Shown here one piece after another: positions 25,010-35,234 of a stretch of 64,000 bases of DNA. The notes beneath the pieces were generated by a model. It saw nothing but the letters and a program-made list of their open reading frames with translations. It did no database searches and had not been told where the DNA came from. The stretch is from an uncultured Clostridia bacterium (GTDB lineage: Bacteria; Bacillota; Clostridia; Oscillospirales; Acutalibacteraceae). Positions within the stretch are counted from its first letter, which is position 1, and each line of letters starts with the position of its first letter. The DNA lies in the NCBI GenBank assembly GCA_945787805.1, contig CALZID010000007.1, positions 1 through 64,000 of the forward strand, given 5' to 3'. The position numbers and the translations under genes were made by a program.

Positions 25010-26200
25010 TTAGTCTGTGTAGTTATCAAAATAGCCTTGAACAAGAATGATGGGAGTACCCTTATCACCCGAACCCGATGTAAGGTCACAAAGTGAACCG
25101 ATAAGGTCGGTGAGTTGACGGGGAGTAGTACCCTGAGATGCCATATTGCCAACAAGGTTGCCGTTTTTAGCTTTAATGCTGTTTGAAATTGCTTCTTTAA
25201 GCTCAGCGCCCGAAAGTCCTTTGAAGTCATTATCAGCAAGATATTTGAGTTTCAATTCGTTTGGAGTACCGATAAGGCCTTGGGTGTGAGCAGGGGATAC
25301 AACCGGGTCGGCAAGTTCCCAAATTTTACCCTGTGGGTCTTTGAATGCACCGTCGCCGTATACCATAACTTCAATGTGTTTGCCTGTTTTCTTCAAGAAT
25401 TCTGCCTGAATATCTTCAACAAGACCCTGACAGTCTCTCGGGAAAAGTTTAACGGTATCTTCGGTGGATTTGTTTGAACCGAGAAGTCCGTATTTTTCGT
25501 TATAACCGCTGCCGTTTACGGAAGAAGTGAGAATATCGTCAAGTCCGCAAACTGCCTTAGCGCCTGCCGCTTTGAGAATTCTCTTTGTTCTTGCTCTTGT
25601 GTGAATGTCGCAAGTGAGCACACAGTCTGTATAGTCAAGAATTGTCTTAGCCTGATTAGCGAAAACTATTTCAACTTCAGCGCCTGATTCTTTGATGATA
25701 TCCGAGTAGTATGCCACATAGTCAACACCTGTAAATTCATGCTTGTTTTCACCGAAAAGCTCTCTGTATTTTTCAAGTGAAAGAACATCTGAATATGGGT
25801 TTACGCCGGCTTCGTCAAGCTTGTCCAACGAAACGAGAGAGTTACCGACTTCGTCGCTGGGATAGCTGAGCATAAGCACAACCTTTTTAGCGCCCTTTGC
25901 AATACCGCGAAGGCAGATAGCAAAACGGTTTCTTGAAAGAATCGGGAAAATAACACCGATTGTTTCGCCGCCGAGCTTTGCCTTAACATCAGCAGCAATA
26001 TCATCAACCGATGCATAGTTGCCTTGCGCACGAGCTACGATTGATTCCGTGAGAGAAACAACGTCTCTGTCACGCATCTTGAATCCTTCGCTTTCTGCTG
26101 CTTCAAGCACACTTGTTACTGCAATGTCAACAAGGTTGTCGCCTTGTCTGATAATGGGACAACGAATACCTCTTGAAACAGTACCTACTTTTCTTTCCAT
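25010..26200 (-). CDS. CofE-like coenzyme F420-0:gamma-glutamyl ligase family protein
   Basis: A 396-aa protein with the F420 ligase-type N-terminal pattern (IRCPIIRQGDNLVDI, RDRDVVSLTESIVARAQGNY). Later FPILSRNRFAICLRGIAKGAKKVV and MVYGDGAFKDPQGKIWELADP are visible. Clostridia of this type do not usually make F420, so the real substrate of this longer family is unclear; an ATP-grasp-like or amide-ligase role is only an inference from homology. It is upstream of guaA on the same strand (67-nt gap) with its own promoter, so the two are probably co-transcribed. Confidence 0.75.
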   Translation of the reverse strand: MERKVGTVSRGIRCPIIRQGDNLVDIAVTSVLEAAESEGFKMRDRDVVSLTESIVARAQGNYASVDDIAADVKAKLGGETIGVIFPILSRNRFAICLRGIAKGAKKVVLMLSYPSDEVGNSLVSLDKLDEAGVNPYSDVLSLEKYRELFGENKHEFTGVDYVAYYSDIIKESGAEVEIVFANQAKTILDYTDCVLTCDIHTRARTKRILKAAGAKAVCGLDDILTSSVNGSGYNEKYGLLGSNKSTEDTVKLFPRDCQGLVEDIQAEFLKKTGKHIEVMVYGDGAFKDPQGKIWELADPVVSPAHTQGLIGTPNELKLKYLADNDFKGLSGAELKEAISNSIKAKNGNLVGNMASQGTTPRQLTDLIGSLCDLTSGSGDKGTPIILVQGYFDNYTD

Positions 26201-26294
26201 AATTTATCTCTCCAAAATATAAGAATAAAAAAGTAAAATTCAATATGCGGCACAGAGAAAAGCACAAGCGCCGCACATCAATAAATTACAAACT

Positions 26295-26324
26295 ATTATA
26301 TAATAAATCATCACAAAAAGTCAA
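26295..26324 (-). promoter_or_regulatory. Sigma-A promoter for the CofE-like gene and guaA
   Basis: On the minus strand TTGACT (26324-26319) and TATAAT (26300-26295) are separated by 18 bp, about 95 nt upstream of the start codon at 26200. Confidence 0.7.
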
Positions 26325-26425
26325 TGAAAATCATTACATACAAGAAAAAAATCGGCAAAAAATTTCCGTGTAGGTTTTATGCCGTCATTCACAACGACAA
26401 AAGGCGGAAAATACTGCTGTCTTTA

Positions 26426-26454
26426 TTGACAATTATACGGTGAAATAGTATAAT
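26426..26454 (+). promoter_or_regulatory. Consensus sigma-A promoter of the polysaccharide cluster
   Basis: Perfect TTGACA (26426-26431) and TATAAT (26449-26454) with 17-bp spacing. The first gene starts at 26515, and no strong terminator is seen until after capG, so this promoter may drive the whole cluster. It is divergent from the promoter at 26295-26324. Confidence 0.85.
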
Positions 26455-26514
26455 GTTACAGAATGTATTATTATGCGCTATTGCGCTCTGACAGAAAAAA
26501 CGCAGGTGAAAAAA

Positions 26515-28530
26515 ATGCCCTTAACATTGATGTATATAACAAATAATCCGGAAATTGCTCAGATTGCTCAAAAGGCAGGAGTTGACAGAATTTGGGTGGA
26601 TATGGAAAGTCTTGACAAAGACCTTCGTCAAGGCGGAATGGACACTGTTCAGTCCAGCCACACTATTGAAGATATTAAGCGTATTCGCCCTGTTGTAACA
26701 GACGCATTGCTTCAAGTCAGAATAAATCATATTCACGAAAATTCAAAAGACGAAATTGATAAAACAATCGAAGCAGGCGCAGATGTTATTATGCTGCCTT
26801 ATTTTAAAACCCGTGAAGAAGTTGAAAAGTTTATAGAATATGTTGACGGGAGAGCGACGACCATCGCCCTTGTTGAAACAAAAGAAGCCTATGAGAATAT
26901 TGACGATATTCTTGAAGTAAAGGGCATAGATGAGATACATATCGGTCTTAATGATTTGCATTTGGCATACGGCCAGGATTTTATGTTTGAGCTTTTGATT
27001 GACGGTAAGGTTCACAGTCTTGCGGAAAAGCTGCGCAAAAAAGGAATAAAATTCGGCTTTGGCGGAATTGCCCGTGTAGGTTACGGAGTGTTGCCCGCAG
27101 AATATATTATTACCGAGCATTATGCGTTGGGTTCGCAAATGGCAATTCTTTCTCGCGGATTTTGTGACGCAAACCGAGTTGAGAATCCGAAAGATGTTGA
27201 AGATATCTTTATAAAAGGAGTCAAAGATATTCGGGCAAAAGAGACAGAAGTTTCGAAATATAATGAAAAGCAATATGCGGAAAACCATAAAATAGTTGAA
27301 TCAAAAGTAAAAGATATTGTTAAGCAAATAAGAGAGAAGAAAAAAGAAAAAACTGTGGAGAATGAAAAAATCTGGCTTGCAACGCCCACAATGCACGGTG
27401 ACGAACTCAAATACATTACAGAGGCTTATGAAACTAACTGGATGTCAACCTTAGGTGCAAATATTACCGCAGTTGAAGAAAGCGTAGCAAAAAAAATCGG
27501 TTGTAAATATGCGGTGGCTCTCTCTTGCGGAACAGCAGCGTTACATATGTGCGTTAAGCTTGCAGGAGTTAAATCGGGTGACAAGGTTTTTTGCAGTGAT
27601 ATGACTTTTGCAGCAACAGTAAACCCTGTGGTTTATGAAGGCGGAGTTCCCGTATTCATTGATACGGAATATGACAGTTGGAATATGGACCCCATATCCC
27701 TTGAAAAAGCATTTGAGCTTTATCCGGAAGTTAAAGCTGTGGTTGTGGCAAATCTTTACGGTACACCCGGCAAACTTTCGGAAATCCGTGAAATTTGTGA
27801 CAAGCATAATGCCATTCTCATTGAAGATGCCGCAGAGAGTTTCGGTGCCACATATAAGGGTGTTCAAACAGGCACTTTCGGTTCATATAACGCAATCAGT
27901 TTTAACGGAAATAAGATTATTACGGGCAGTTCCGGCGGAATGTTCTTAACAAATGACGAAAATGCCGCCAACAAGGTTCGTAAGTGGTCAACTCAAAGTC
28001 GAGAGAATGCTCCTTGGTATCAGCACGAAGAGTACGGTTATAACTACCGTATGAGTAATGTTATCGCAGGTGTTGTCAGGGGACAAATGAATTATCTTGA
28101 CGAGCATATCGCTCAGAAAAAGGTTATCTATGACCGCTATAAAGAAGCGTTTAAGGATTTGCCGGTTTCTATGAATCCTTATGATGAAAATACTATGGAA
28201 CCGAACTATTGGCTTTCGTGTATGATAATTGATAAATCTGCAATGTGTGAGCAGACAAGGGGCGCAACAAAAGCTGATTATGTGAAAGAAAGCGGAAAAA
28301 CCTGTCCCACAGAAATTCTTGAAAAACTTGCAGAAAAGAATATTGAAGGCAGACCTATCTGGAAACCTATGCACATGCAACCCATATATGCTAATAACGA
28401 TTTTGTATCTGTGGGCGATAATGTGGGTGAAGATATTTTCGCAAGGGGACTTTGTCTTCCGTCGGACATTAAGATGACAGAAAGTCAACAACAGAGAGTA
28501 ATTGATATAATTAAAGGTTGCTTTAATTAA
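26515..28530 (+). CDS. Fusion of HpcH/HpaI-type aldolase and DegT/DnrJ/EryC1 sugar aminotransferase
   Basis: A 671-aa two-domain protein. Residues about 1-265 match the HpcH/HpaI aldolase/citrate lyase TIM barrel: [21 protein letters not shown], the metal-binding Glu in [12 protein letters not shown] and Asp in [10 protein letters not shown]. After a Lys-rich linker (about 270-295), residues about 298-671 are a PglE/LegC-like PLP aminotransferase: [23 protein letters not shown], and PLP-Lys in [10 protein letters not shown]. The aminotransferase half probably makes an amino-sugar nucleotide acted on by the PglD-like and PglC-like proteins downstream. What the aldolase half contributes is unknown. 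The start at 26515 follows AGGTG; an upstream ATG at 26473 is unlikely. Confidence 0.88.
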   Translation: MPLTLMYITNNPEIAQIAQKAGVDRIWVDMESLDKDLRQGGMDTVQSSHTIEDIKRIRPVVTDALLQVRINHIHENSKDEIDKTIEAGADVIMLPYFKTREEVEKFIEYVDGRATTIALVETKEAYENIDDILEVKGIDEIHIGLNDLHLAYGQDFMFELLIDGKVHSLAEKLRKKGIKFGFGGIARVGYGVLPAEYIITEHYALGSQMAILSRGFCDANRVENPKDVEDIFIKGVKDIRAKETEVSKYNEKQYAENHKIVESKVKDIVKQIREKKKEKTVENEKIWLATPTMHGDELKYITEAYETNWMSTLGANITAVEESVAKKIGCKYAVALSCGTAALHMCVKLAGVKSGDKVFCSDMTFAATVNPVVYEGGVPVFIDTEYDSWNMDPISLEKAFELYPEVKAVVVANLYGTPGKLSEIREICDKHNAILIEDAAESFGATYKGVQTGTFGSYNAISFNGNKIITGSSGGMFLTNDENAANKVRKWSTQSRENAPWYQHEEYGYNYRMSNVIAGVVRGQMNYLDEHIAQKKVIYDRYKEAFKDLPVSMNPYDENTMEPNYWLSCMIIDKSAMCEQTRGATKADYVKESGKTCPTEILEKLAEKNIEGRPIWKPMHMQPIYANNDFVSVGDNVGEDIFARGLCLPSDIKMTESQQQRVIDIIKGCFN

Positions 28531-28550
28531 ACCTATTAAGGAAGAATGAA

Positions 28551-29186
28551 ATGTATAAATACATAAAAAGAGCACTGGATTTTATTGCTTCATTTTGCGG
28601 AACAATTGTGCTTTCACCCATATTACTTATTTTATGTATTTTGGTGAAAACAAAATTGGGCAGTCCTATACTCTTTAAGCAAGAAAGACCGGGCAAAATA
28701 GATAAAAAAACAGGTGAAGAAAAAATATTCACTTTGTACAAATTCAGAACAATGACGGACGAGCGTGACGAAAACGGGGAACTTCTGCCCGACGAAATCC
28801 GTCTTACGAAATTCGGCAAGTTTTTACGCAGTACAAGTCTTGACGAGTTGCCTGAATTTATAAACATATTAAAAGGGGATATGAGTTTTATCGGTCCAAG
28901 GCCGTTGCTTGTGAAATATTTACCCCTTTATTCAGAAGAGCAACGCCGCCGTCATCTTGTGAGACCGGGACTTTCGGGTTGGGCACAGGTCAACGGCAGA
29001 AATACAGTTTCATGGCAGGAAAAATTCAAACTTGATGTGGAATATGTTGATAGTATTTCCTTTGTGCTTGATGTGAAAATATTTTTCAAAACTGTTATGG
29101 CAGTTGTTAAGCGTGAAGGAATCAGCAGTGAAACAAGTGCAACTATGGAAGCATTTACGGGCAACCCCGAAACGACGGAGGTATAA
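28551..29186 (+). CDS. Undecaprenyl-phosphate sugar phosphotransferase, PglC/EpsL-like
   Basis: A 211-aa monotopic phosphoglycosyl transferase that starts the lipid-linked repeat unit. The N-terminal re-entrant hydrophobic helix (about 5-33) is followed by [19 protein letters not shown] (the family Asp-Glu motif), [29 protein letters not shown] and [14 protein letters not shown]. Its short form (no extra membrane domain) resembles PglC. It lies 20 nt after the aminotransferase fusion and 3 nt before the PglD-like gene, matching a Pgl-style diacetamido-sugar initiation module. Confidence 0.92.
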   Translation: MYKYIKRALDFIASFCGTIVLSPILLILCILVKTKLGSPILFKQERPGKIDKKTGEEKIFTLYKFRTMTDERDENGELLPDEIRLTKFGKFLRSTSLDELPEFINILKGDMSFIGPRPLLVKYLPLYSEEQRRRHLVRPGLSGWAQVNGRNTVSWQEKFKLDVEYVDSISFVLDVKIFFKTVMAVVKREGISSETSATMEAFTGNPETTEV

Positions 29187-29189
29187 CCT

Positions 29190-29798
29190 ATGAATAAAAA
29201 AGTGGTGATAATCGGTGCAGGCGGTCACGGCAGAGTTGTGGCTGATATTGCAGAATCCTGCGGTGACACCGTTTTAGGCTTCCTTGACGACAACGACACG
29301 CCAAACAATAAGGTTAATGTTATCGGCAAAAGCAGCGATGCAATAAAATACTGCGACGGTGAAACTTATCTGTTTGTTGCAGTGGGAAATTGCGATGTCA
29401 GAAAAAAGATTTTTAACAGTCTGCCCAATGCAAAGTGGTACACGGCAATTCATCCGTCAGCGGTGATTTCTCCGTCGGCAACAATAGGCGAAGGCACATG
29501 CGTAATGCCAAATGCAGCAGTAAATAACAGTGCGGTAATAGGTAAGGGCGTTATTGTAAATACCTGTGCTTCTGTTGACCATGACTGTGCAATCGGTGAT
29601 TTTGTTCATATTGCGTGCGGAGCGCATATTGCGGGAACAGTAACCGTAGGGGACAGAACCTGGATAGGTATCGGCTCATCCGTCAGTAACAATCTGTCAA
29701 TCGGCAGTGATATTATGATAGGCGCAGGTACCGTAGTTGTAAAAGATATATCAGAAAAGGGAACTTATGTCGGTGTCCCGGCAAAGAAGATAAAATAA
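29190..29798 (+). CDS. Sugar O/N-acetyltransferase, PglD/NeuD-like
   Basis: A 202-aa two-domain transferase. An N-terminal Rossmann-like sugar-nucleotide domain (IIGAGGHGRVVADIA, about 6-20) precedes a left-handed beta-helix of hexapeptide repeats (about 95-200), with the catalytic His in the SVDHDCAIGDFVHIA turn. By family and context it probably acetylates the amino sugar made by the aminotransferase upstream before transfer by the PglC-like protein. Confidence 0.9.
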   Translation: MNKKVVIIGAGGHGRVVADIAESCGDTVLGFLDDNDTPNNKVNVIGKSSDAIKYCDGETYLFVAVGNCDVRKKIFNSLPNAKWYTAIHPSAVISPSATIGEGTCVMPNAAVNNSAVIGKGVIVNTCASVDHDCAIGDFVHIACGAHIAGTVTVGDRTWIGIGSSVSNNLSIGSDIMIGAGTVVVKDISEKGTYVGVPAKKIK

Positions 29799-29811
29799 GC
29801 GGAGTATAAAA

Positions 29812-31905
29812 ATGAAAAAGATATGCTTTATAACAACTGTTTCAATAACTCTTAAAAGTTTTGTTGTTGAAACGGCAAAATATATGCATAACGAGTGCGG
29901 TTATGATGTAACTCTCATCTGTGATAACGATGAAGAGTTTGCTGCCGCATTGCCTGAATATATTCATTATATCCCTGTCAGAATGTCAAGGGGCATTGAT
30001 TTGTCGGGTTTCGCATCCGTGCTGAAATTTTATAAAGTATTCAAAAAAGAAAAATTTGATTTTGTGCAGTATTCAACTCCCAATGCCGCCTGTTATGCAA
30101 GTATAGCGTCTTTTTTGGCAAGAGTGCCAATAAGACTTTATGCACAGTGGGGCATTAGATATATAGGACTTTCGGGAAAGTCAAGGCAGATTTTTAAGTT
30201 AATCGAAAAAATTGTTTGCCGTCTTTCAACACATATCCGTTCGGTAAGTCCTATGAATATGCAGTTTGCAGTGAATGAAGGGCTGTATCCGTCGTATAAG
30301 GCAAAAGTTATAGGCAACGGCGGAACAATCGGCGTTGATATGAGTGCATATTCCGTTGATAAAAAGTTAGAGTGGAAAAAAGAAATAGCAGAAAAATACA
30401 ATATAAATGAAAATGATTTTGTTTTCGGATTTGCAGGTCGGGTGTCCGCCGACAAAGGCTGCGGAGAACTTTTAACTGCATTTAAGAATATTGCGGAAGA
30501 AAATAAAAATGCAAAATTACTTATTGTAGGCCCTATGGAAGATAATTGCGGAATTTCCGACGAACTTATAAAATGGGCGAACAATTCATCAAATGTTGTT
30601 TTGACAGGCATGGTGGCTAATGCGGATATGAAAAAGTATTATTCCGCTATGAATGTGCTTGTTCACCCAACATACCGTGAGGGCTTCGGAATGGTAATTC
30701 AAGAAGCAGGTGCTCTGGCGGTGCCGGTTATCACAACAAAAATTCCCGGTGCATCAGAAGTGATGACAGATAACGAGTCTTGTATTCTTGTTGAGCCAAA
30801 AAACACAAATGAACTCCAAAATGCAATGCAAATGCTTTTTGAAAACCCCGAAAAAGCAAAAGAATTAGGAGAGTGTGCATATAACCGCACAAAAACTCTT
30901 TATGACCGCCCCATAATGCTTGAAAATCAAAAGAAAGAGTATGTGAGCCTTTTAATGAACGAAAACGAATCTAAAAGAATTGTTTTGTCCGATAAAATTT
31001 TGACAAATTATGATTTTCCCGAAGATACTCTTGTAAAAACCGTATCATATAAGGAACTCGAAAAGTATAACAATAACGAAAAAGTTGCGGCAATTGCAGG
31101 TTCTCGTGCAATGGCTATTAAGTGTGCGGATATGAATTTACCGTCGCTTAAACTTTTTCAACTCACAAGTGCGGGTTTTGACGGTGTGCCTTGTGAAAAG
31201 TACGCAGAAAAAAATATTGCGGTTGCAAACGCAGGTAAGGTTTATTCCGCACCTATTGCCGAAACAGTGGTTTTCGGAATTCTTCAAACAGCGAAGAAGC
31301 TTCGCAGAAATCCCAATAACAGAAGATTTAAGATTTACCGTCATTATAATTTGATAACCGAACTCAGCGGAAAAAAAGTTCTTATTATGGGTGCGGGTAA
31401 TATCGGTACTGCGGTTGCCGACAGACTGGGCGGCTTTGATATGATTATCGACGGATATGACCCCTATTGCTCTGAAAAACCGCAGTATTCAAAAATGCTT
31501 CGTAATCGTGAAGACCTTAAAAAGGCACTCAAAGATTATGACTACATAGTTTCAACATTACCCGATAATGACGAAACAAGAAGCTCAATAAATAAAGAGT
31601 TGTTTGACAGTATGAAAAAGTCGGCGGTCATTATAAATGTGGGCAGAAAAGCGGTTTTCAACGAAACCGATTTTTATAACGCACTTAAATCGAAGAAAAT
31701 CGGCGGTGCGGTGCTTGATATGTTTGAAAAAATACCGAATCCGCTGACAAATAAATTCCGCAGACTTAAAAATGTTGTTGTTCTTCCGGGCGTATCCGCA
31801 ATATCAAAAGAAGTCAATGAAAGGCTTAAAGACTATATGTACAAAAACATAATTGCTTCTCTTAATAACGAAGCGGTTTCAAATGTGATAAATGGAGTGA
31901 AATAA
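29812..31905 (+). CDS. Fusion of GT4 glycosyltransferase and D-2-hydroxyacid dehydrogenase-like domain
   Basis: A 697-aa protein. Residues about 1-385 are a GT4 glycosyltransferase (GFAGRVSADKGCGELL, then the donor-binding HPTYREGFGMVIQEAGALAVPVI). Residues about 395-697 are like NAD-dependent D-isomer 2-hydroxyacid dehydrogenases: Rossmann motif VLIMGAGNIGTAVADRLGGFD, INVGR with the conserved Arg, and AVLDMFEKIPNPL with the Glu. The catalytic His of the usual PH motif is absent (VVLPGVSAIS instead), so the second domain may bind NAD or a ligand without classic dehydrogenase activity. I know of no standard family with this architecture. It starts 13 nt after the PglD-like gene. Confidence 0.85.
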   Translation: MKKICFITTVSITLKSFVVETAKYMHNECGYDVTLICDNDEEFAAALPEYIHYIPVRMSRGIDLSGFASVLKFYKVFKKEKFDFVQYSTPNAACYASIASFLARVPIRLYAQWGIRYIGLSGKSRQIFKLIEKIVCRLSTHIRSVSPMNMQFAVNEGLYPSYKAKVIGNGGTIGVDMSAYSVDKKLEWKKEIAEKYNINENDFVFGFAGRVSADKGCGELLTAFKNIAEENKNAKLLIVGPMEDNCGISDELIKWANNSSNVVLTGMVANADMKKYYSAMNVLVHPTYREGFGMVIQEAGALAVPVITTKIPGASEVMTDNESCILVEPKNTNELQNAMQMLFENPEKAKELGECAYNRTKTLYDRPIMLENQKKEYVSLLMNENESKRIVLSDKILTNYDFPEDTLVKTVSYKELEKYNNNEKVAAIAGSRAMAIKCADMNLPSLKLFQLTSAGFDGVPCEKYAEKNIAVANAGKVYSAPIAETVVFGILQTAKKLRRNPNNRRFKIYRHYNLITELSGKKVLIMGAGNIGTAVADRLGGFDMIIDGYDPYCSEKPQYSKMLRNREDLKKALKDYDYIVSTLPDNDETRSSINKELFDSMKKSAVIINVGRKAVFNETDFYNALKSKKIGGAVLDMFEKIPNPLTNKFRRLKNVVVLPGVSAISKEVNERLKDYMYKNIIASLNNEAVSNVINGVK

Positions 31906-32865
31906 ATGTTTTTCAGCGTAGTTGTACCCGTATATAATGTTGAAAAGTATCTTTGTGAATGTGTTGACAGTATATTGTCACAAACCTTTACGGATTTTGA
32001 ACTTATTCTTGTTGATGACGGCAGTAAAGATTCAAGCGGAGAAATCTGCGACGAATATGCACAAAAAGACAGCAGAGTTAAGGTTATTCATAAAGAAAAT
32101 GGCGGACAATCTACTGCAAGAAATACAGGCATAAAAGCCGCTAACGGTCAATATGCTATTTTCATTGACAGTGACGATTTATATTGTGATAATCATTTTT
32201 TTGAAGATATAAAAAACATATCAACAGATAATCCGGATATAATTGTTTTTCGTTATTGTAAATATTATGAAGACGGAAAAACAGATGATTGCGGAATAAG
32301 TCTTGATGACCTTGATAGCGGTAATAAAACAGATTTTCTTCGTGAATTGGTTCGCCGTGACGCATTCTTTTGTTCTTGCTGGTCCAAATGTACCCGTATG
32401 AGTATTCTAAAAGATAATAATATTGAGTTTGATACAAATCTTTCTTGTGAAGATATGGATTGGTACTATAATGTTGTGTCAAAAGCAGAAAAATTTGAAG
32501 TGATTGATAAACCTTATGTTTATTACCGTCAGCGTGAAAATTCAGTAACATCATCTTTCAAAAAGAAAAGCATTACTGACTACATATATACAATAAACAA
32601 ATGGAGCGATGAATTTAAGAGTATTGAGAATGAAAGTGAAAAGGAAGTAATGCTTTCATCACTTGCAAAACTATATTGTAATTTGATTATTTCATATTCA
32701 AGACATTCAAAAGAACTAAAAGATTGCAAGAATGAGATTTTTTCGTTTAAGTGGATTTTGAATTATGACCTTAATCCGAGAACAAAGATTATCAGTAAAT
32801 TTGCAAAAATATTCGGTCTTAGCATAACTTGTACATTACTTAAAATTCTTGAAAAGGTAAGGTGA
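31906..32865 (+). CDS. Family 2 glycosyltransferase
   Basis: A 319-aa GT-A enzyme adding a sugar to the growing repeat unit. The N terminus FSVVVPVYNVEKYL and ILVDDGSKDSSGEICDEYA are the nucleotide-binding block, FIDSDD is the metal-binding DxD (about 85-90), and CEDMDWYY is the acidic catalytic-base region. It starts directly at the end of the previous gene and overlaps the next by 4 nt. Confidence 0.92.
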   Translation: MFFSVVVPVYNVEKYLCECVDSILSQTFTDFELILVDDGSKDSSGEICDEYAQKDSRVKVIHKENGGQSTARNTGIKAANGQYAIFIDSDDLYCDNHFFEDIKNISTDNPDIIVFRYCKYYEDGKTDDCGISLDDLDSGNKTDFLRELVRRDAFFCSCWSKCTRMSILKDNNIEFDTNLSCEDMDWYYNVVSKAEKFEVIDKPYVYYRQRENSVTSSFKKKSITDYIYTINKWSDEFKSIENESEKEVMLSSLAKLYCNLIISYSRHSKELKDCKNEIFSFKWILNYDLNPRTKIISKFAKIFGLSITCTLLKILEKVR

Positions 32866-34154
32866 GCCACTTGGAATATCCAAAGGTGCTTGTTGTGGGT
32901 ATTAACCCATGGATTGATAACACGGGAATAAATACACTCATCAATTTCTTTGATGGGTGGGATAAAAGTTCATTAGCTCACATTTACACAAGAGCAAAAT
33001 TGCCAAACACTCATATTTGTGATAAATTTTTCAGAATTTCAGAGCCAAAGGTTATGAAAAGCGTTATTAAACGAAATATAAAAACAGGCGATGAAGTTCA
33101 AAATACTCTTGAAACCGCAACAGAATCTGTACAAGAAAATCAAATTTACGGTAAGAAACACAGTGAACTTATGACTCTTGCAAGAGAATTTGTATGGCTT
33201 TTAGGTAAATGGAGAACAAAAGAACTTGATAAATTCCTTGACGATTTTGATGCAGACGTGCTTTTCTTCCCAGTTTATTCAACAGTATATATGAACAGGT
33301 TGCAAAATTATATAAGAAGATATACTAAAAAGCCTGTCGTTCTTTATGTGTCCGATGACAATTATTCATATAAATCAATCGCAAAAACGCCAATCTCATT
33401 TTTTTCAAGATTTTGGCTCAGAACACAAGAAAAGAAGCTTTTTAAGAGTGCGTCAAAAATAATGGTTATTTCACCGAAACAGAAAGAAGAATATGATAAT
33501 CTATTCGGTACAAACAGCGTTATTATGACAAAGGGTATTGACTATTCCCAAGTGACTTTTGAAGAAAAGCCCTTGAATAATCCAATCAAAATGGTATATA
33601 CGGGAAAACTCATTATAGGCAGAGGTATATCCCTTGCAAAAATTGCAGAGGCTATGGGAGATATAAACAAAGACAAAACAAAAATCGAACTTGATATATA
33701 TACAACCGATACCCTGACTCCGCAGCAAGAAAAAGAACTTAACCGCAACGGTTGCTCTGTCAAAGGTGCTTTGAAGCTTGACGAAGTTCAGAAAGTCCAG
33801 AAAGAAGCGGATATTCTGGTGTTTGTTGAAAGCCTTGAAAACAAATTCAAATATACCGCAAGACTTTCATTCTCAACAAAAATTACAGATTACCTTAAAA
33901 ACGGAAAATGTATTTTTGCCATAGGCGACAAAGAAATTGCTCCCATTGATTACTTTAACCGTTATGACTCTGCAATTACCGCAACAAGTTATGAAGAAAT
34001 CGGCGAAAAACTTAAAATGCTTGTCGAAAATCCCGAAATTATTTCCGAATACAGCAGAAAAGCTTTTGAGTGTGGCAAAGAAAATCATAATAAAGAAAAA
34101 ATGAATGAAATAATGCTTAATACTATGAAAAGAGCAGCCGGAGAAAAAATATGA
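32862..34154 (+). CDS. Glycosyltransferase, GT4-like (GT-B fold)
   Basis: A 430-aa predicted GT-B glycosyltransferase. VLVVGINPWIDNTGINTL forms the N-terminal strand-turn. The second domain has KMVYTGKLIIGRGISLAKIAEAM and the acceptor/donor region ADILVFVESLE...FSTKITDYLKNGKCIFAIG. It starts at GTG (32862) overlapping the previous stop by 4 nt; a TTG nine bases later is possible. Sugar specificity cannot be read from sequence. Confidence 0.8.
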   Translation: MSHLEYPKVLVVGINPWIDNTGINTLINFFDGWDKSSLAHIYTRAKLPNTHICDKFFRISEPKVMKSVIKRNIKTGDEVQNTLETATESVQENQIYGKKHSELMTLAREFVWLLGKWRTKELDKFLDDFDADVLFFPVYSTVYMNRLQNYIRRYTKKPVVLYVSDDNYSYKSIAKTPISFFSRFWLRTQEKKLFKSASKIMVISPKQKEEYDNLFGTNSVIMTKGIDYSQVTFEEKPLNNPIKMVYTGKLIIGRGISLAKIAEAMGDINKDKTKIELDIYTTDTLTPQQEKELNRNGCSVKGALKLDEVQKVQKEADILVFVESLENKFKYTARLSFSTKITDYLKNGKCIFAIGDKEIAPIDYFNRYDSAITATSYEEIGEKLKMLVENPEIISEYSRKAFECGKENHNKEKMNEIMLNTMKRAAGEKI

Positions 34155-35212
34155 ACACACAAAAACTGACAAGAAAAAATTACTGGTCGTTGGATGTTGC
34201 AAAGTTTTTTTGCGCAATACTGATAATATCGGCTCATTTTGCATCGGAATGGGGTAATTTTCCCACAATTATTGATTATGCCTTTTCTCTTTATGTTATA
34301 GCAGTGCCCTTCTTTTTCTGTTGCAGCGGATTTTTGTTTTTCAAAAAACTGAATGCATTACAGGCAAAAGAAGAAAAGAAAAAATATTTCATTCAATATG
34401 AAAAAAGAATATGGATAATGTACGGACTTTGGTCAGCGGTATATTTTATTCATGTGGTATATGGTTGGGTTACAAAAGGTTTTAGTTTTATGAAACTTCT
34501 GCGATATCTTCACATGGCAGTTGTAATACAAACCTATTCAACAATATGGTTTTTACCTGCGTTGGCAATAGGAATTGCAGTTACATATTTTCTTGTAACA
34601 AAATTTTCTAAAAGGCAAATTATAGTGATTTCTACATTGTTATACATATTTGGTATGTTGGGATATACATATTATTTTGTTGTGGAAAACACACCAATTG
34701 GGGGTTTCTATGACATTTATCTCATAGCATTTAAGACAACACGAAACGGTATTTTCAATGCAGTACCATTTATCTTTATGGGATATATAATTGCATTAAA
34801 AGATGAAATAATCCCATCAATCAAAGGCTTCTTTAAATATGCAATTCCCGCAGGCATTTCACTTGTTTTGCTGATTGCAGAGGCGTTTGTTCTTAAATTA
34901 AAGTTTAATGTTACGGGAATGGACATCGGAATTTTCATCGTACCGTTTACTTATTTCTTTATAATGGCAGTTATGCATATTGACCTGAAAGAAAATAAAG
35001 CGTGGCTCTGGTGCAGAAAACTAAGTCTTTTAATTTTTGTAACACAAAGACTCTTCTTATCAATGCTTCCAGAATTTTTTCCGAGCATATTTGAGAAAAT
35101 CTATGCAAACAGTTATATAGGACTTGTGGCTGTTATTGGTATGACAATCGCATTTTCGGTGATATTTGTACTGTTAAGTAATAAAGTTAAGTTTCTAAAA
35201 AAGATGATGTGA
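34151..35212 (+). CDS. Acyltransferase family 3 (OafA-like) membrane protein
   Basis: A 353-aa integral membrane protein with about ten hydrophobic segments. The N terminus SLDVAKFFCAILIISAHFA is the typical Acyl_transf_3 start with the conserved Asp and His, and an RxxR-like region and HVVYGW follow. It probably O-acetylates a sugar of the polysaccharide at the membrane. It overlaps the preceding gene by 4 nt. Confidence 0.85.
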   Translation: MNTQKLTRKNYWSLDVAKFFCAILIISAHFASEWGNFPTIIDYAFSLYVIAVPFFFCCSGFLFFKKLNALQAKEEKKKYFIQYEKRIWIMYGLWSAVYFIHVVYGWVTKGFSFMKLLRYLHMAVVIQTYSTIWFLPALAIGIAVTYFLVTKFSKRQIIVISTLLYIFGMLGYTYYFVVENTPIGGFYDIYLIAFKTTRNGIFNAVPFIFMGYIIALKDEIIPSIKGFFKYAIPAGISLVLLIAEAFVLKLKFNVTGMDIGIFIVPFTYFFIMAVMHIDLKENKAWLWCRKLSLLIFVTQRLFLSMLPEFFPSIFEKIYANSYIGLVAVIGMTIAFSVIFVLLSNKVKFLKKMM

Positions 35213-35234
35213 TTTTTGAAAAGGAGGTTTGAAT

